NCBI RefSeq assembly: GCF_900110105.1
Contig: NZ_FOCL01000004.1
Coordinates: 1 to 64,000, forward strand
Source: Mucilaginibacter gossypiicola
GTDB lineage: Bacteria > Bacteroidota > Bacteroidia > Sphingobacteriales > Sphingobacteriaceae
Direction of reading: 5' to 3'
Length of the DNA stretch: 64,000 nt
The first letter of the stretch is position 1; each line of letters starts with the position of its first letter. A program made the position numbers and the translations under genes. The notes under the pieces were generated by a model, which did not search any database, was not told the origin of the DNA, and worked only from the letters and a program-made list of their open reading frames with translations. Of this stretch, positions 7,756 through 16,069 are shown piece by piece.

Positions 7756-8520
7756 TTAAATAGCCATACCACCCGAGGCTTCTATACGCTGGCCATTAAC
7801 CCAACGTGCGTCTTCAGTACATAAGAAGGCTACTACGCCGCCGATATCTTCTGCAACGCCCGGTCTGCCAAGTGCAGTTATACTGCTTACCATTTTTTGC
7901 GTTTCCTCGCTGTTGCGCAAATGGCCGCCGCCAAAATCGGTCATGATAGCGCCGGGGGCAACCACGTTGGCCCTGATACCTCTTCCGCCAAGTTCTTTAG
8001 CCAGGTAACGGGTGAAAATTTCTACGGCGCCTTTCATCGAAGCATAGGCCGAAGAACGTGGAACCGATACCCGCGTCAACCCGGATGATATGTTGACTAT
8101 TCCACCACCATCTGCCATTAACGGGATCAGCTTTTGAGTTAAAAAGTATACGCCTTTAAAGTGTACGTTCAACAAATCGTCAAAAAACTCCTCAGTAACA
8201 TCGCTAATCGCACTATAGCCGCCTTGCCCCGCATTATTAACTAAAAAGTCGATATGATCGGTACCAAATTTATCTGTCAAAATTTCACGGAGTTTCTCAG
8301 TGAATGCATCAAAGCTTTTAATTACACCGGTATTGAGTTGCAATGCTGCTGCTTTGGCTCCGGTTTGTTCTGCAAGGCTAACAACCTTGGCTGCTTCCTC
8401 TGCATTGGTATTGTAAGTTATAACAACATCAATCCCTTTTTCGGCAAGCCTTAAGGCCATGTCTCTGCCTAAGCCACGGCTGCCGCCGGTTACTACGGCA
8501 ATTTTATTTCTGTTTTCCAT
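7756..8520 (-). CDS. SDR family NAD(P)-dependent oxidoreductase
   Basis: A 254-residue classical short-chain dehydrogenase. The cofactor-binding TGGSRGLG motif is at about residues 12-19, NNAG follows in the middle, and the catalytic set is Ser in NISSGLTR plus Tyr and Lys in SAYASMKGA. The C-terminal WVNGQRIEASGG motif is standard. A basic residue after the glycine motif and NTN after the second strand suggest NADP preference, but this is weak. ATG 8520 (MENRNKIAVVTGG) is chosen over the frame start at 8541, which would lie in the promoter. Substrate not deducible; often annotated as 3-oxoacyl-ACP reductase-like or glucose dehydrogenase-like. Confidence 0.88.
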   Translation of the reverse strand: MENRNKIAVVTGGSRGLGRDMALRLAEKGIDVVITYNTNAEEAAKVVSLAEQTGAKAAALQLNTGVIKSFDAFTEKLREILTDKFGTDHIDFLVNNAGQGGYSAISDVTEEFFDDLLNVHFKGVYFLTQKLIPLMADGGGIVNISSGLTRVSVPRSSAYASMKGAVEIFTRYLAKELGGRGIRANVVAPGAIMTDFGGGHLRNSEETQKMVSSITALGRPGVAEDIGGVVAFLCTEDARWVNGQRIEASGGMAI

Positions 8521-8538
8521 TTTCTTTTTGTTTTGATA

Positions 8539-8546
8539 CAAAAGTA
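8539..8546 (-). promoter_or_regulatory. putative -7 element of the SDR gene promoter
   Basis: Reads TACTTTTG on the minus strand, matching TAnnTTTG, 18 nt upstream of the SDR start codon. Confidence 0.45.
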
Positions 8547-8626
8547 AAACAGATGGGAAGCCGGGTGTTTGAATAAATCAATCCATTATTTACAAAATTC
8601 AAATAATGGCTAAAATATCTGAGCTT

Positions 8627-9418
8627 TTAATAATTGTACAACTGTGGTTTAAATCTTTTAGCCAGGTATCCGGTAGCTTTTTCAAGGTCAATATCGGCTA
8701 TAATTACCCCGGTTGTGCCATAAGCCTGGTAAGCTATGCAAGTACCATCCGGTGCTATAACCGAACTGGCTGATTCCGGATAAAGCGAGCCATAATTTGA
8801 GCTGGCAAAATAGATAGTATTTTCCAGCGCCCGCATCATCATCGCTTTTTCGTAATAAGGGTTAGCCATGCTTCCCCATTCGGTAGGCAGCACGCCTTCG
8901 GTATTGCTGCCCGAAAAATGAGGGTGGAAAACGATATGTGCACCATTGCGCGCCGCCCACCTTACCGATTCGGGATAACGGAACCCCTCGTGGCAAATGG
9001 TAATGCCAAATTTTAAGCCGTTCACTTCAAAAATATTTCGTTGTGTGCCCGGCACCCAGATGGTATCTTCTGATGGGTCTAACTGGTTTTTGGTTTGATA
9101 GCCGAGTACATCGCCAGTTTGGGATATTACATGTGCAATGTTTAAAAGGCCAGTATCTCCATACCAGTCCATCGGCATTACAACAGCTATATTATTTTCG
9201 GCAGCCATTCTGCATACTTCATTCAATGCCGATTGCAATATCTCCGGCGATGTTGGTTCCGGATCAGTAATCATGCCCGGGTATCCGGGTATATATGATT
9301 CGGGAAAACAAATAATCTCTGCCTGTTGCGTTGCCGCGTCCTTGATCAGTTTTTCAGCTTGCTGTAAACCGTCATTAATTGATTTTGGGAAAGAGGGAGT
9401 GGCTATAGCTATTTTCAT
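8627..9418 (-). CDS. carbon-nitrogen hydrolase (nitrilase superfamily)
   Basis: A 263-residue cytoplasmic hydrolase of the nitrilase/amidase superfamily. The Glu-Lys-Cys triad is visible: Glu in CFPESYIPGYPG (about residue 40), Lys in YQTKNQLDP, and Cys in ITICHEGFRYPE. The segment HPHFSGSNTEG and the C-terminal VIADIDLEKA are also family features. It would cleave a non-peptide C-N bond (nitrile, amide or carbamoyl), with the substrate unknown. It stands alone on the minus strand, upstream of the divergent alcohol dehydrogenase. Confidence 0.88.
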   Translation of the reverse strand: MKIAIATPSFPKSINDGLQQAEKLIKDAATQQAEIICFPESYIPGYPGMITDPEPTSPEILQSALNEVCRMAAENNIAVVMPMDWYGDTGLLNIAHVISQTGDVLGYQTKNQLDPSEDTIWVPGTQRNIFEVNGLKFGITICHEGFRYPESVRWAARNGAHIVFHPHFSGSNTEGVLPTEWGSMANPYYEKAMMMRALENTIYFASSNYGSLYPESASSVIAPDGTCIAYQAYGTTGVIIADIDLEKATGYLAKRFKPQLYNY

Positions 9419-9515
9419 GCGATGTTATCTATATGCTAAATTAAAGGTTTGCATTTATCTGTTGTTAACATTATCACCTCGTATGTCACTTTTTTATTTC
9501 AACTCCGTACCTGGT

Positions 9516-9546
9516 TGATATTTATAAAAATATCATTGTACATTTG
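9516..9546 (+). promoter_or_regulatory. promoter with overlapping operator dyad for the alcohol dehydrogenase
   Basis: TACATTTG (9539-9546) matches the -7 consensus and lies 60 nt before the ATG at 9607. A perfect 8-bp dyad, TGATATTT-ATAA-AAATATCA (9516-9535), covers where the -33 element should be, the usual position for a repressor operator. Confidence 0.55.
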
Positions 9547-9606
9547 TTAGGGAGATCCTCTCCACAATTCATAAATCATCATTCACACTACTTAACATTT
9601 ACTACT

Positions 9607-10650
9607 ATGATTGAAACTAAAGCGTATGCCGCGCAGGATGAAAATACTCCGCTTGCCCCCTGGACCTTTGAAAGGCGCGAAGTTGGGCCTCGTGACGTGC
9701 AGTTTGATATTTTGTATTGCGGGGTTTGCCACTCCGATTTGCACCAGATTAAGAACGACTGGTTCCCCGGCATTTTCCCGATGGTACCCGGACACGAAAT
9801 TGTTGGCCGTGTAGTTAAAGTTGGCGAGCATGTAAAAGGTTTTAAAGTTGGCGATTTAGCCGCCACTGGCTGTATGGTTGATTCGTGCCGTGTGTGTGAA
9901 AATTGCAAACGCGATTTGGAACAATATTGCTTAAATGGCAGTTCACAAACGTACAACGGTCTTGAGCAGGATCATAAAACACCTACTTACGGCGGTTACT
10001 CAAACACCATTGTTGTTAACGAAGATTTTGTATTGCACCTTAAAGAAGGTGTTGACCTTGCTGCCGTTGCGCCATTATTATGTGCCGGTATCACTACTTA
10101 CTCGCCGTTAAGGCACTGGAAAGTAGGCAAAGGACATAAGCTGGCTGTACTTGGCTTAGGAGGCTTGGGCCATATGGCTGTTAAATTTGGTGTTGCCTTC
10201 GGTGCTGATGTTACCGTATTAAGCACATCGCCAAAAAAGGAAGAAGACGCTAAAAAGTTAGGTGCACACCACTTTGTAGTTACCACCGATCCTAAACAGG
10301 TTGAAGCTGCCAAAAACTCATTCGATTTTATTTTGGATACCGTATCGGCCGAGCATGACTTTAATATGTACTTGTCGTTATTGCGCACAGATGGGGTTCA
10401 CATATGCGTAGGCGTGCCTCCTAAACCGGCTCAAATTGCTGCCTTCAGTTTGTTGGGCGGTCGTAAAAGCTTAGCAGGTTCGGGTATTGGAGGCATTAAA
10501 GAAACCCAGGAGATGCTTGATTTCTGTGCCGAAAATAATATCGTTTCAGATATTGAGATGATTGATATTAAGGATATCCATACCGCATATGACCGTATGG
10601 AAAAAGGCGATGTGCGTTACAGGTTTGTAATTGATATGGCTACGTTGTAA
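9607..10650 (+). CDS. zinc-dependent NAD(P)H alcohol dehydrogenase (YahK/cinnamyl-alcohol type)
   Basis: A 347-residue medium-chain dehydrogenase that interconverts aldehydes and primary alcohols. Catalytic zinc ligands are in CGVCHSDLH and PGHEIVG, structural zinc cysteines in CRVCENCKRDLEQYC, and the nucleotide fold motif is LGLGGLGHMAVKF. The layout matches the YahK/CAD branch that typically reduces aldehydes with NADPH. ATG 9607 gives the conserved start; the longer frame to 9544 has no family similarity. It stands alone, ends at a hairpin terminator at 10671, and its promoter carries a dyad suggesting control by a dedicated repressor or activator. Cytoplasmic, probably aldehyde detoxification. 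Confidence 0.93.
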   Translation: MIETKAYAAQDENTPLAPWTFERREVGPRDVQFDILYCGVCHSDLHQIKNDWFPGIFPMVPGHEIVGRVVKVGEHVKGFKVGDLAATGCMVDSCRVCENCKRDLEQYCLNGSSQTYNGLEQDHKTPTYGGYSNTIVVNEDFVLHLKEGVDLAAVAPLLCAGITTYSPLRHWKVGKGHKLAVLGLGGLGHMAVKFGVAFGADVTVLSTSPKKEEDAKKLGAHHFVVTTDPKQVEAAKNSFDFILDTVSAEHDFNMYLSLLRTDGVHICVGVPPKPAQIAAFSLLGGRKSLAGSGIGGIKETQEMLDFCAENNIVSDIEMIDIKDIHTAYDRMEKGDVRYRFVIDMATL

Positions 10651-10670
10651 ACAAAGTGTTAGTTACTAAT

Positions 10671-10700
10671 AAAAGGCTGTGCGAGAGCATGGCCTTTTTT
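10671..10700 (+). terminator. terminator after the alcohol dehydrogenase gene
   Basis: AAAAGGC (10671-10677) pairs with GCCTTTT (10692-10698), with an additional TGC/GCA inner stem and a T-run. Confidence 0.75.
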
Positions 10701-10740
10701 GTGTGGGCGTTTTGCACCCTTTAAAAGTCGTTTTAGCCCC

Positions 10741-10770
10741 TTGTGTAATGTATGGTGCCCTGTAAATTTG
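10741..10770 (+). promoter_or_regulatory. putative promoter of the DHFR-like gene
   Basis: TAAATTTG (10763-10770) matches TAnnTTTG; TTGTG at 10741-10745 is close to a -33 element at a fitting distance. The ATG is at 10797. Confidence 0.5.
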
Positions 10771-10796
10771 AGATGTAAAATATAAACAATGACGTT

Positions 10797-11357
10797 ATGA
10801 GGAACTTAGTAGTATTTATGCACATTTCGCTTGATGGTTTTACCGCCCGTGCTGATGGCGCTATGAACTGGATAAAAGTAAGTGATGAACTGTTTGAATA
10901 CGCCAATGCCCGTACCGAGGTAGCGGATACGGCTTTATATGGCCGTAAAACTTTTGAAATGATGGACGCTTACTGGCCAACCGCCGGCGATGAGCCCGAC
11001 GCATCAAAGCACGACATTGAACATTCAACCTGGTATAATAAAACGCTCAAGTATGTAGTATCTGAAACTACCGAACAGCAGGATACGGATAAGATCAAGT
11101 TTATTAGTGGTGATGTAAAAGCACAGGTCGAGGGCCTTAAAAAGCAGGATGGCGGTGAAATTATTATGTTTGGCAGCCCTGGCCTTGCACGCTATTTAAT
11201 GGCCGAAGGACTGGTAGATGAATACTGGTTGTTTGTAAATCCTATTATCCTTGGTGCGGGTATCCCCTTGTTTGCCAACGTGGAAATAAAGCTTAGACTG
11301 AAAAAAAGCACAACTTTGGCTAATGGCGTTGTAGGGCTGCATTATATCAAAGAATAG
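10797..11357 (+). CDS. dihydrofolate reductase family protein (RibD C-terminal type)
   Basis: A 186-residue cytoplasmic protein of the RibD-C/DHFR-like fold, common as stand-alone copies in Bacteroidota. Seen are the N-terminal strand VVFMHISLDGFTA, the Gly-Arg motif ALYGRKTFEMM, and the nucleotide-binding EIIMFGSPGLARYLMAEGLVDEYWLFVNPIILG. Such YyaP/YwjB-like proteins bind NADPH, but their reaction is not established and they are not the folate-cycle DHFR. Single-gene unit. Confidence 0.85.
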   Translation: MRNLVVFMHISLDGFTARADGAMNWIKVSDELFEYANARTEVADTALYGRKTFEMMDAYWPTAGDEPDASKHDIEHSTWYNKTLKYVVSETTEQQDTDKIKFISGDVKAQVEGLKKQDGGEIIMFGSPGLARYLMAEGLVDEYWLFVNPIILGAGIPLFANVEIKLRLKKSTTLANGVVGLHYIKE

Positions 11358-11450
11358 CAGCGATATACAGCCGCCATAAAAAAATCTGCAATCCAAGGCA
11401 ACGCCAACCTTAAAATGGTAGTAATCATTATGTACACAAAATATCACTAC

Positions 11451-11987
11451 ATGAAATTACTATCAAAGTTAACAGCAGCAGCCCTTGTGATAGGAGCCCT
11501 GTTTTTTACAAATACGGTCAAAGCGCAAACCACTCCTGCAAATGCGTTCCGTTTAGGTTTAGGAATTGAAACCGGTTTACCCACTGGTGTGGCAAAACTT
11601 GGCAGCACCTTTACATTAGGCGGTACAGCCCGTTTGCAATATGGCATAAGCGATAGTTTTGCGCTTACTTATACTATGGGCGGTTACCACTTCTTTCCTA
11701 AAAAAATCCCCGGAACAGATCAGCGTTATGGAAGCTATGGCGAAATCCCTATCAAATTTGGTGTTAAAGAATTTTTTATACCAAGCGTATATGTGGCCGG
11801 CGAAGTAGGTATAGCTTACGAAAAACTGGAGCATGGCTGGGGCCCGCACAGGCTTGACCTTTCACCAGGCATAGGCTGGGCCAATAAAACCTGGGATGTA
11901 AGCTTCCGTTACGAGAATTTTTCGGGTGCTAATCAGGATCACTTTGGTATGCTTGGCCTGCGTTTAGCTTACGGATTCGCCCTGTAA
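11451..11987 (+). CDS. secreted outer-membrane beta-barrel protein
   Basis: A 178-residue protein with a clear signal peptide (MKLLSKLTAAALVIGALFF, cleavage after VKAQ) followed by alternating amphipathic strands ending in an aromatic/Leu terminus (LAYGFAL), as in small eight-stranded barrels. No enzymatic motif. ATG 11451 gives a compact signal peptide; upstream in-frame ATGs at 11430 and 11415 region would add polar residues. The ligand or role is unknown. It is followed by a strong terminator. Confidence 0.7.
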   Translation: MKLLSKLTAAALVIGALFFTNTVKAQTTPANAFRLGLGIETGLPTGVAKLGSTFTLGGTARLQYGISDSFALTYTMGGYHFFPKKIPGTDQRYGSYGEIPIKFGVKEFFIPSVYVAGEVGIAYEKLEHGWGPHRLDLSPGIGWANKTWDVSFRYENFSGANQDHFGMLGLRLAYGFAL

Positions 11988-12051
11988 TTAGGTTCTTATA
12001 TTAACTATTAACTAACAGACCCGACTCACCCAGGGTGTGTTAGGTTGACTG

Positions 12052-12085
12052 ACCCTCTTTCGGTTTTACCGGAGGAGGGTTTTTA
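12052..12085 (+). terminator. terminator after the beta-barrel gene
   Basis: A 13-bp stem with two wobble pairs (12052-12064 with 12068-12080, TTT loop) followed by TTTTT. It isolates the beta-barrel gene from the five-gene operon downstream. Confidence 0.85.
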
Positions 12086-12172
12086 TTTGCTTTACGGCTT
12101 GACGCGTAATTATTTTATCCTGATTTTAGGATCGAAATGCCTAACCCGTTTTTATACTAAATATCACAAGTT

Positions 12173-13483
12173 TTGCAGCTAACAGAAGATCAGATATACG
12201 CCCTCGCGCCCGATGAAGCTTCAAAAAAAGCTGGTCGCGATTTGGCTAATCCGGCCAAATGGGTAAGCAAAGGCATTAATGAGCAGGCCCTGTGGGGCGA
12301 ATGCCAGGGCAGCGGCAGCAAACCTTATCAAACCCAGGTTGATCTTAGTGCTATTGCTTTTAAATGTTCATGCCCCAGTCGCAAGTTTCCCTGTAAGCAC
12401 GGCTTAGGACTTATGCTTTTTTGTGCACGGCAACCCGGTTTATTTACTACATCGGCTATGCCGGCCTGGGTGAACGACTGGATAAACAAACGTGCCGAAA
12501 AGGAAGAAAAGAAGGTTGAAAAAGCTGCCGAAAAACCTGTTGATGAAAACGCCCAGGCTAAACGCCAGCAGGCACGTGAACAAAAGGTAAGTGCCGGCAT
12601 AGCCGAACTTTTGGTTTGGATCAAGGATATTGTACGCGGTGGTATTTTAACCATCCCCGAAAAAACTCCTGCTTATTGGGATAACATGGCCCGTAGGATG
12701 GTCGATGCGCAGGCGTCTGGTTTGGCGGGTATGGTCAGGAACCTTGCCGCTACCAACTTCTGGAACGAGGGCTGGCAAAGCGGTTTCATGGATAAACTAC
12801 TGCAACTATACCTCGTGGCCGAAGGTTACAATAACATTCAAAATATCGATCCCGATTTGCAGCAGGACCTGCGCACTACTATAGGTTTTACCACCAACCA
12901 GGAAGAGTTGCGGGCACAAACGGGTGTAAGGGATACCTGGCTGGTAATTGGCAAGGAAAGCCGTGATGAACAACAGCTAACTATTGAACAAAACTGGCTT
13001 TACGGCTTAAAAACCAATAGCTACGCGCTGGTGCTGCAATTTACGGTTAAAGGACAGATTCCTCCGCTGGCCTTTTCGCCGGGTATGTACCTGGATGCCA
13101 CGCTGGTTTATTTCCCATCGACTGTACCTTACCGTGCTATAGTGAAGGACTATAATATAATAAGGCAGACCGATACCGCCGCCGTACAAACATTTACAGG
13201 CTGGCAACAGGTAGCCGGTTACGAAACCGCATTAAATAGTCGTTTACCTTTCCGGAGCGAAATGCCTGTTGTGGTTACATCGTTAACGCCAGTTTACTAT
13301 CAAAAACAATGGTGGCTTCAGGACAGCGAAGGCTGCCTTTGCAAAATATCTGCTGCCTATAACAATATCTGGCAACTGGTAGCCATAAGTGGCGGCGACC
13401 CGGTAACTATTACGGTAATCGGTAAAGAAAATGAATATCGCCCGCTTGGTGTGTGGCATCAAAATAATTATAAAAGTATCTGA
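12173..13483 (+). CDS. SWIM zinc-finger protein, first gene of the SWIM-DUF5691-MoxR-DUF5682-VWA operon
   Basis: A 436-residue cytoplasmic protein. The N-terminal third holds a SWIM zinc finger, C65-S-C67 then C74-K-H76 (CxCx6CxH), followed by a Lys/Glu-rich coiled segment (about residues 100-130) and a C-terminal domain of unknown fold. SWIM fingers bind nucleic acid or protein. The start is a TTG: the only stop-free codons between the in-frame TAA at 12158 and the conserved MQLTEDQIYALAPD N-terminus leave TTG 12173 as the sole choice. Its stop overlaps the next ATG (TGATG), indicating translational coupling. Family members occur in the same gene order in diverse bacteria (general knowledge); biological role undescribed. 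Confidence 0.85.
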   Translation: MQLTEDQIYALAPDEASKKAGRDLANPAKWVSKGINEQALWGECQGSGSKPYQTQVDLSAIAFKCSCPSRKFPCKHGLGLMLFCARQPGLFTTSAMPAWVNDWINKRAEKEEKKVEKAAEKPVDENAQAKRQQAREQKVSAGIAELLVWIKDIVRGGILTIPEKTPAYWDNMARRMVDAQASGLAGMVRNLAATNFWNEGWQSGFMDKLLQLYLVAEGYNNIQNIDPDLQQDLRTTIGFTTNQEELRAQTGVRDTWLVIGKESRDEQQLTIEQNWLYGLKTNSYALVLQFTVKGQIPPLAFSPGMYLDATLVYFPSTVPYRAIVKDYNIIRQTDTAAVQTFTGWQQVAGYETALNSRLPFRSEMPVVVTSLTPVYYQKQWWLQDSEGCLCKISAAYNNIWQLVAISGGDPVTITVIGKENEYRPLGVWHQNNYKSI

Positions 13484-14964
13484 TGAAGGCCTGGGAAAGC
13501 ATCATAAACACCGCCATGCTGGGCACAGATAAACCGACGCCCGCCATTGCCGATCTGCCCGAAGAGGTAGTGGTAATTGCTAACGCGATAGATGCCGCTG
13601 CAACATTAGATAAGGAGGAGCGGTACCTGCAAAAAGCGGTCGTGGTTTACAATTACAGGCAATCGGGCTTTGTACCTTTTCAAAAAAATGATCTGCCGGT
13701 TAATAAGGCTGCTGAAGAAACGAAGCTTTATTGCACACCGGTAGCCGCTGGCGTTTTGAATACGATACTGGATGAAGAGAACGATCAACTATTGCAGCTT
13801 TGGTTAAACCAATGCTACAAAGCGGGACGTTTATTGTTACCTGAAGCCTTACCAGCAGTACTTGAAAAAGCGCAAAAGGATATTGCATTGCGACCAGTTG
13901 TTATTGAATGCAGTGGAAACAGGGGCATATGGCTTAGTAAAATGAACCCCGCATGGAACTGGTTCTGCACTTTGGCCGATGAGGAACTCTGGCAAACAGG
14001 TACTCCCGCACAACGCGCTGAAGTACTGAAATGCTTAAGGAAAAATGAGCCTGTCAAAGCATTGGAGTGGTTGCAACAAACCTGGGAGCAGGAAAATGCA
14101 GCCGGTAAACTGGAATTGCTTAAGGCAATGAAGGTAAAGAGTAATATAGATGATTTGCCATGGCTGGAAAGTTTGCTAAATGAAAAAGGACAAAAGGTTA
14201 AAGATGAAGCTTTGCACCTGCTCAAAAGCATTCCCGGTTCATCGGTTATCAAACAATATGAAGATCTGTTGAGCCAATCTGTATCGCTCAAAAAGGAAAA
14301 AGCTTTGCTGGGTTTAACTACAAAGACTTCCATCCAGGTAAAGCTCCCGCCGGTTGTTGATGAAAGCATTTACAAATCGGGTATCGAAAAGCTATCGGGG
14401 CCGAAAAGTACCGTTACAGATGAAAACTATGTTATATATCAACTCATCAGCAGTGTACCACCGACGTTTTGGGAAAAACAGTTTGAAGTAGCGCCTGTGC
14501 AAGTTGTTGAATATTTTGAAAAACATGCACCTGCTATGGTGCCGGCTTTAGCAAACGCGGCAGCAAAGTTTGAGCAAAAAAACTGGGTGCCGTTTTTCCT
14601 CGGCCAGAGTATGTTCTATCCAGATTTCGTGGCGATGCTAAGCGCCAGGGAGCAGGAAAAATATTTATTAAAAGCATTGAGCAATGATCCTCAAAACACA
14701 ATTGCACACGCAATTAGGATCAATGATGAATGGGGTACCGAGTTTGCCGTTGCGGCTCTGCTAAAAATGGCTAACTGGCCTTATGAATATAACCGTGGCT
14801 TTTTTACAAGGTATATCAGCCTGATCCCTGTTGGAGCGTTGAATCATATTGAAAATATAACATCCCAACAGGCTAACCTTCAGACAACCTGGGATAAAAC
14901 CCGCAATCATTTAATTAATTTACTCAGCTTAAAACAGCAAACGCTTAAAGCCTTTAACGCATAA
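13483..14964 (+). CDS. DUF5691 family protein
   Basis: A 493-residue soluble, mostly helical protein beginning MKAWESIINTAMLGTDKP, the family's conserved N-terminus. A central stretch (about residues 180-270) reads like HEAT-type helical pairs (AEVLKCLRK..., KLELLKAMK..., KVKDEALHLLKSI...), which suggests a scaffold that wraps a partner. No catalytic motif seen. It overlaps the SWIM gene by one base and is followed 10 nt later by the MoxR ATPase, so it is a core member of the operon. Function unknown. Confidence 0.82.
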   Translation: MKAWESIINTAMLGTDKPTPAIADLPEEVVVIANAIDAAATLDKEERYLQKAVVVYNYRQSGFVPFQKNDLPVNKAAEETKLYCTPVAAGVLNTILDEENDQLLQLWLNQCYKAGRLLLPEALPAVLEKAQKDIALRPVVIECSGNRGIWLSKMNPAWNWFCTLADEELWQTGTPAQRAEVLKCLRKNEPVKALEWLQQTWEQENAAGKLELLKAMKVKSNIDDLPWLESLLNEKGQKVKDEALHLLKSIPGSSVIKQYEDLLSQSVSLKKEKALLGLTTKTSIQVKLPPVVDESIYKSGIEKLSGPKSTVTDENYVIYQLISSVPPTFWEKQFEVAPVQVVEYFEKHAPAMVPALANAAAKFEQKNWVPFFLGQSMFYPDFVAMLSAREQEKYLLKALSNDPQNTIAHAIRINDEWGTEFAVAALLKMANWPYEYNRGFFTRYISLIPVGALNHIENITSQQANLQTTWDKTRNHLINLLSLKQQTLKAFNA

Positions 14965-14974
14965 AAACTTTAAC

Positions 14975-16051
14975 ATGTCACAGATATTACGTCAGCATGC
15001 AGAGCAACTATTTGCACACGAACTGGAAGAACTGAAAAAGCAGGACGGAGATAAGCGCCCCGCCAATTGGGTGCTTTCTCCGCAATCGGTGGTAACCTAC
15101 CTGGTTGGTGGTAAGCTGAAAAATGGTTTCGAGGTCTCGCCAAAATACATCGGTAACCGCCGGTTAATGGAAATAGCAGTAGCTACGCTCACAACAGATC
15201 GGGCTTTGTTGTTATACGGTTTGCCGGGTACGGCAAAAAGCTGGGTAAGCGAGCATCTGGCGGCAGCGGTAAGCGGCGACTCGACCATGATCATCCAGGG
15301 AACAGCAGGTACAAGCGAAGAATCTGTCCGTTACGGCTGGAATTATGCCCGTTTAATTGCACAAGGCCCATCGCCAGATGCATTGGTGGAAACGCCTGTA
15401 ATGCGTGGCATGAAGGATGGTAAGATCGTTAGGCTGGAAGAGCTTACCCGCATCGGTGCTGATGTGCAGGATACTTTGATCACCATTCTATCTGAAAAAA
15501 CATTGCCAGTGCCCGAACTTAATATCGAGGTACAGGCCGTTAAAGGCTTTAATATCATAGCGACCGCAAACAATCGTGATAAAGGCGTAAATGAATTATC
15601 AAGCGCGCTAAAACGCCGTTTCAATACGGTGATCCTGCCGCTACCTGATTCTGTAGATGAAGAAATAGACATTGTGCGCCGCCGTGTAGAAAGCTTTGAA
15701 AAAGTAATGGAACTGCCCGCCGAACCGCCTGCATTGCAGGAGATCCGCAGGATAGTGACCATTTTCCGCGAGCTCCGTGCAGGTGTTACTTTGGATGGTA
15801 AAACCAAGATCAAAGTTCCATCGGGTACCTTAAGCACTGCTGAAGCTATTTCGGTAGTGAATAGCGGCTTATCCATGGCGGCCTATTTTGGCGACGGACA
15901 ATTAAAAGCGGCCGATCTTGCTGCCGGGATCATTGGTTCGGTAATTAAGGACCCAGTACAGGATAAATTGGTTTGGCAGGAATACCTGGAAACTGTAGTA
16001 AAACCCCGTACCGATTGGGCCGACATTTACCGCGCCTGCCGCGATCTATAA
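14975..16051 (+). CDS. MoxR-type AAA+ ATPase
   Basis: A 358-residue AAA+ ATPase of the MoxR clade, a chaperone-like machine usually partnered with VWA proteins. Walker A is GLPGTAKS (residues 82-89). The Walker B strand reads KIVRLEELTR (about 150-159): the usual hydrophobic-Asp-Glu is Leu-Glu-Glu here, a departure worth noting. Sensor 1 is IIATANNRDKGVNEL, the Arg-finger region is SSALKRRF (209-216), and a C-terminal lid follows. Lies between DUF5691 and DUF5682 genes with gaps of 10 and 18 nt. It would hydrolyse ATP to remodel or activate the operon's other products. Confidence 0.92.
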   Translation: MSQILRQHAEQLFAHELEELKKQDGDKRPANWVLSPQSVVTYLVGGKLKNGFEVSPKYIGNRRLMEIAVATLTTDRALLLYGLPGTAKSWVSEHLAAAVSGDSTMIIQGTAGTSEESVRYGWNYARLIAQGPSPDALVETPVMRGMKDGKIVRLEELTRIGADVQDTLITILSEKTLPVPELNIEVQAVKGFNIIATANNRDKGVNELSSALKRRFNTVILPLPDSVDEEIDIVRRRVESFEKVMELPAEPPALQEIRRIVTIFRELRAGVTLDGKTKIKVPSGTLSTAEAISVVNSGLSMAAYFGDGQLKAADLAAGIIGSVIKDPVQDKLVWQEYLETVVKPRTDWADIYRACRDL

Positions 16052-16069
16052 TCAAACAACCTTAAGCCA

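Noticed and set aside
13815..14369. 184-residue minus-strand frame
   Set aside because: Complement of DUF5691 coding region; Ser/Cys-rich shadow without any family signal.
15343..15876. 177-residue minus-strand frame
   Set aside because: Shadow of the MoxR gene, no start signal or homology pattern.
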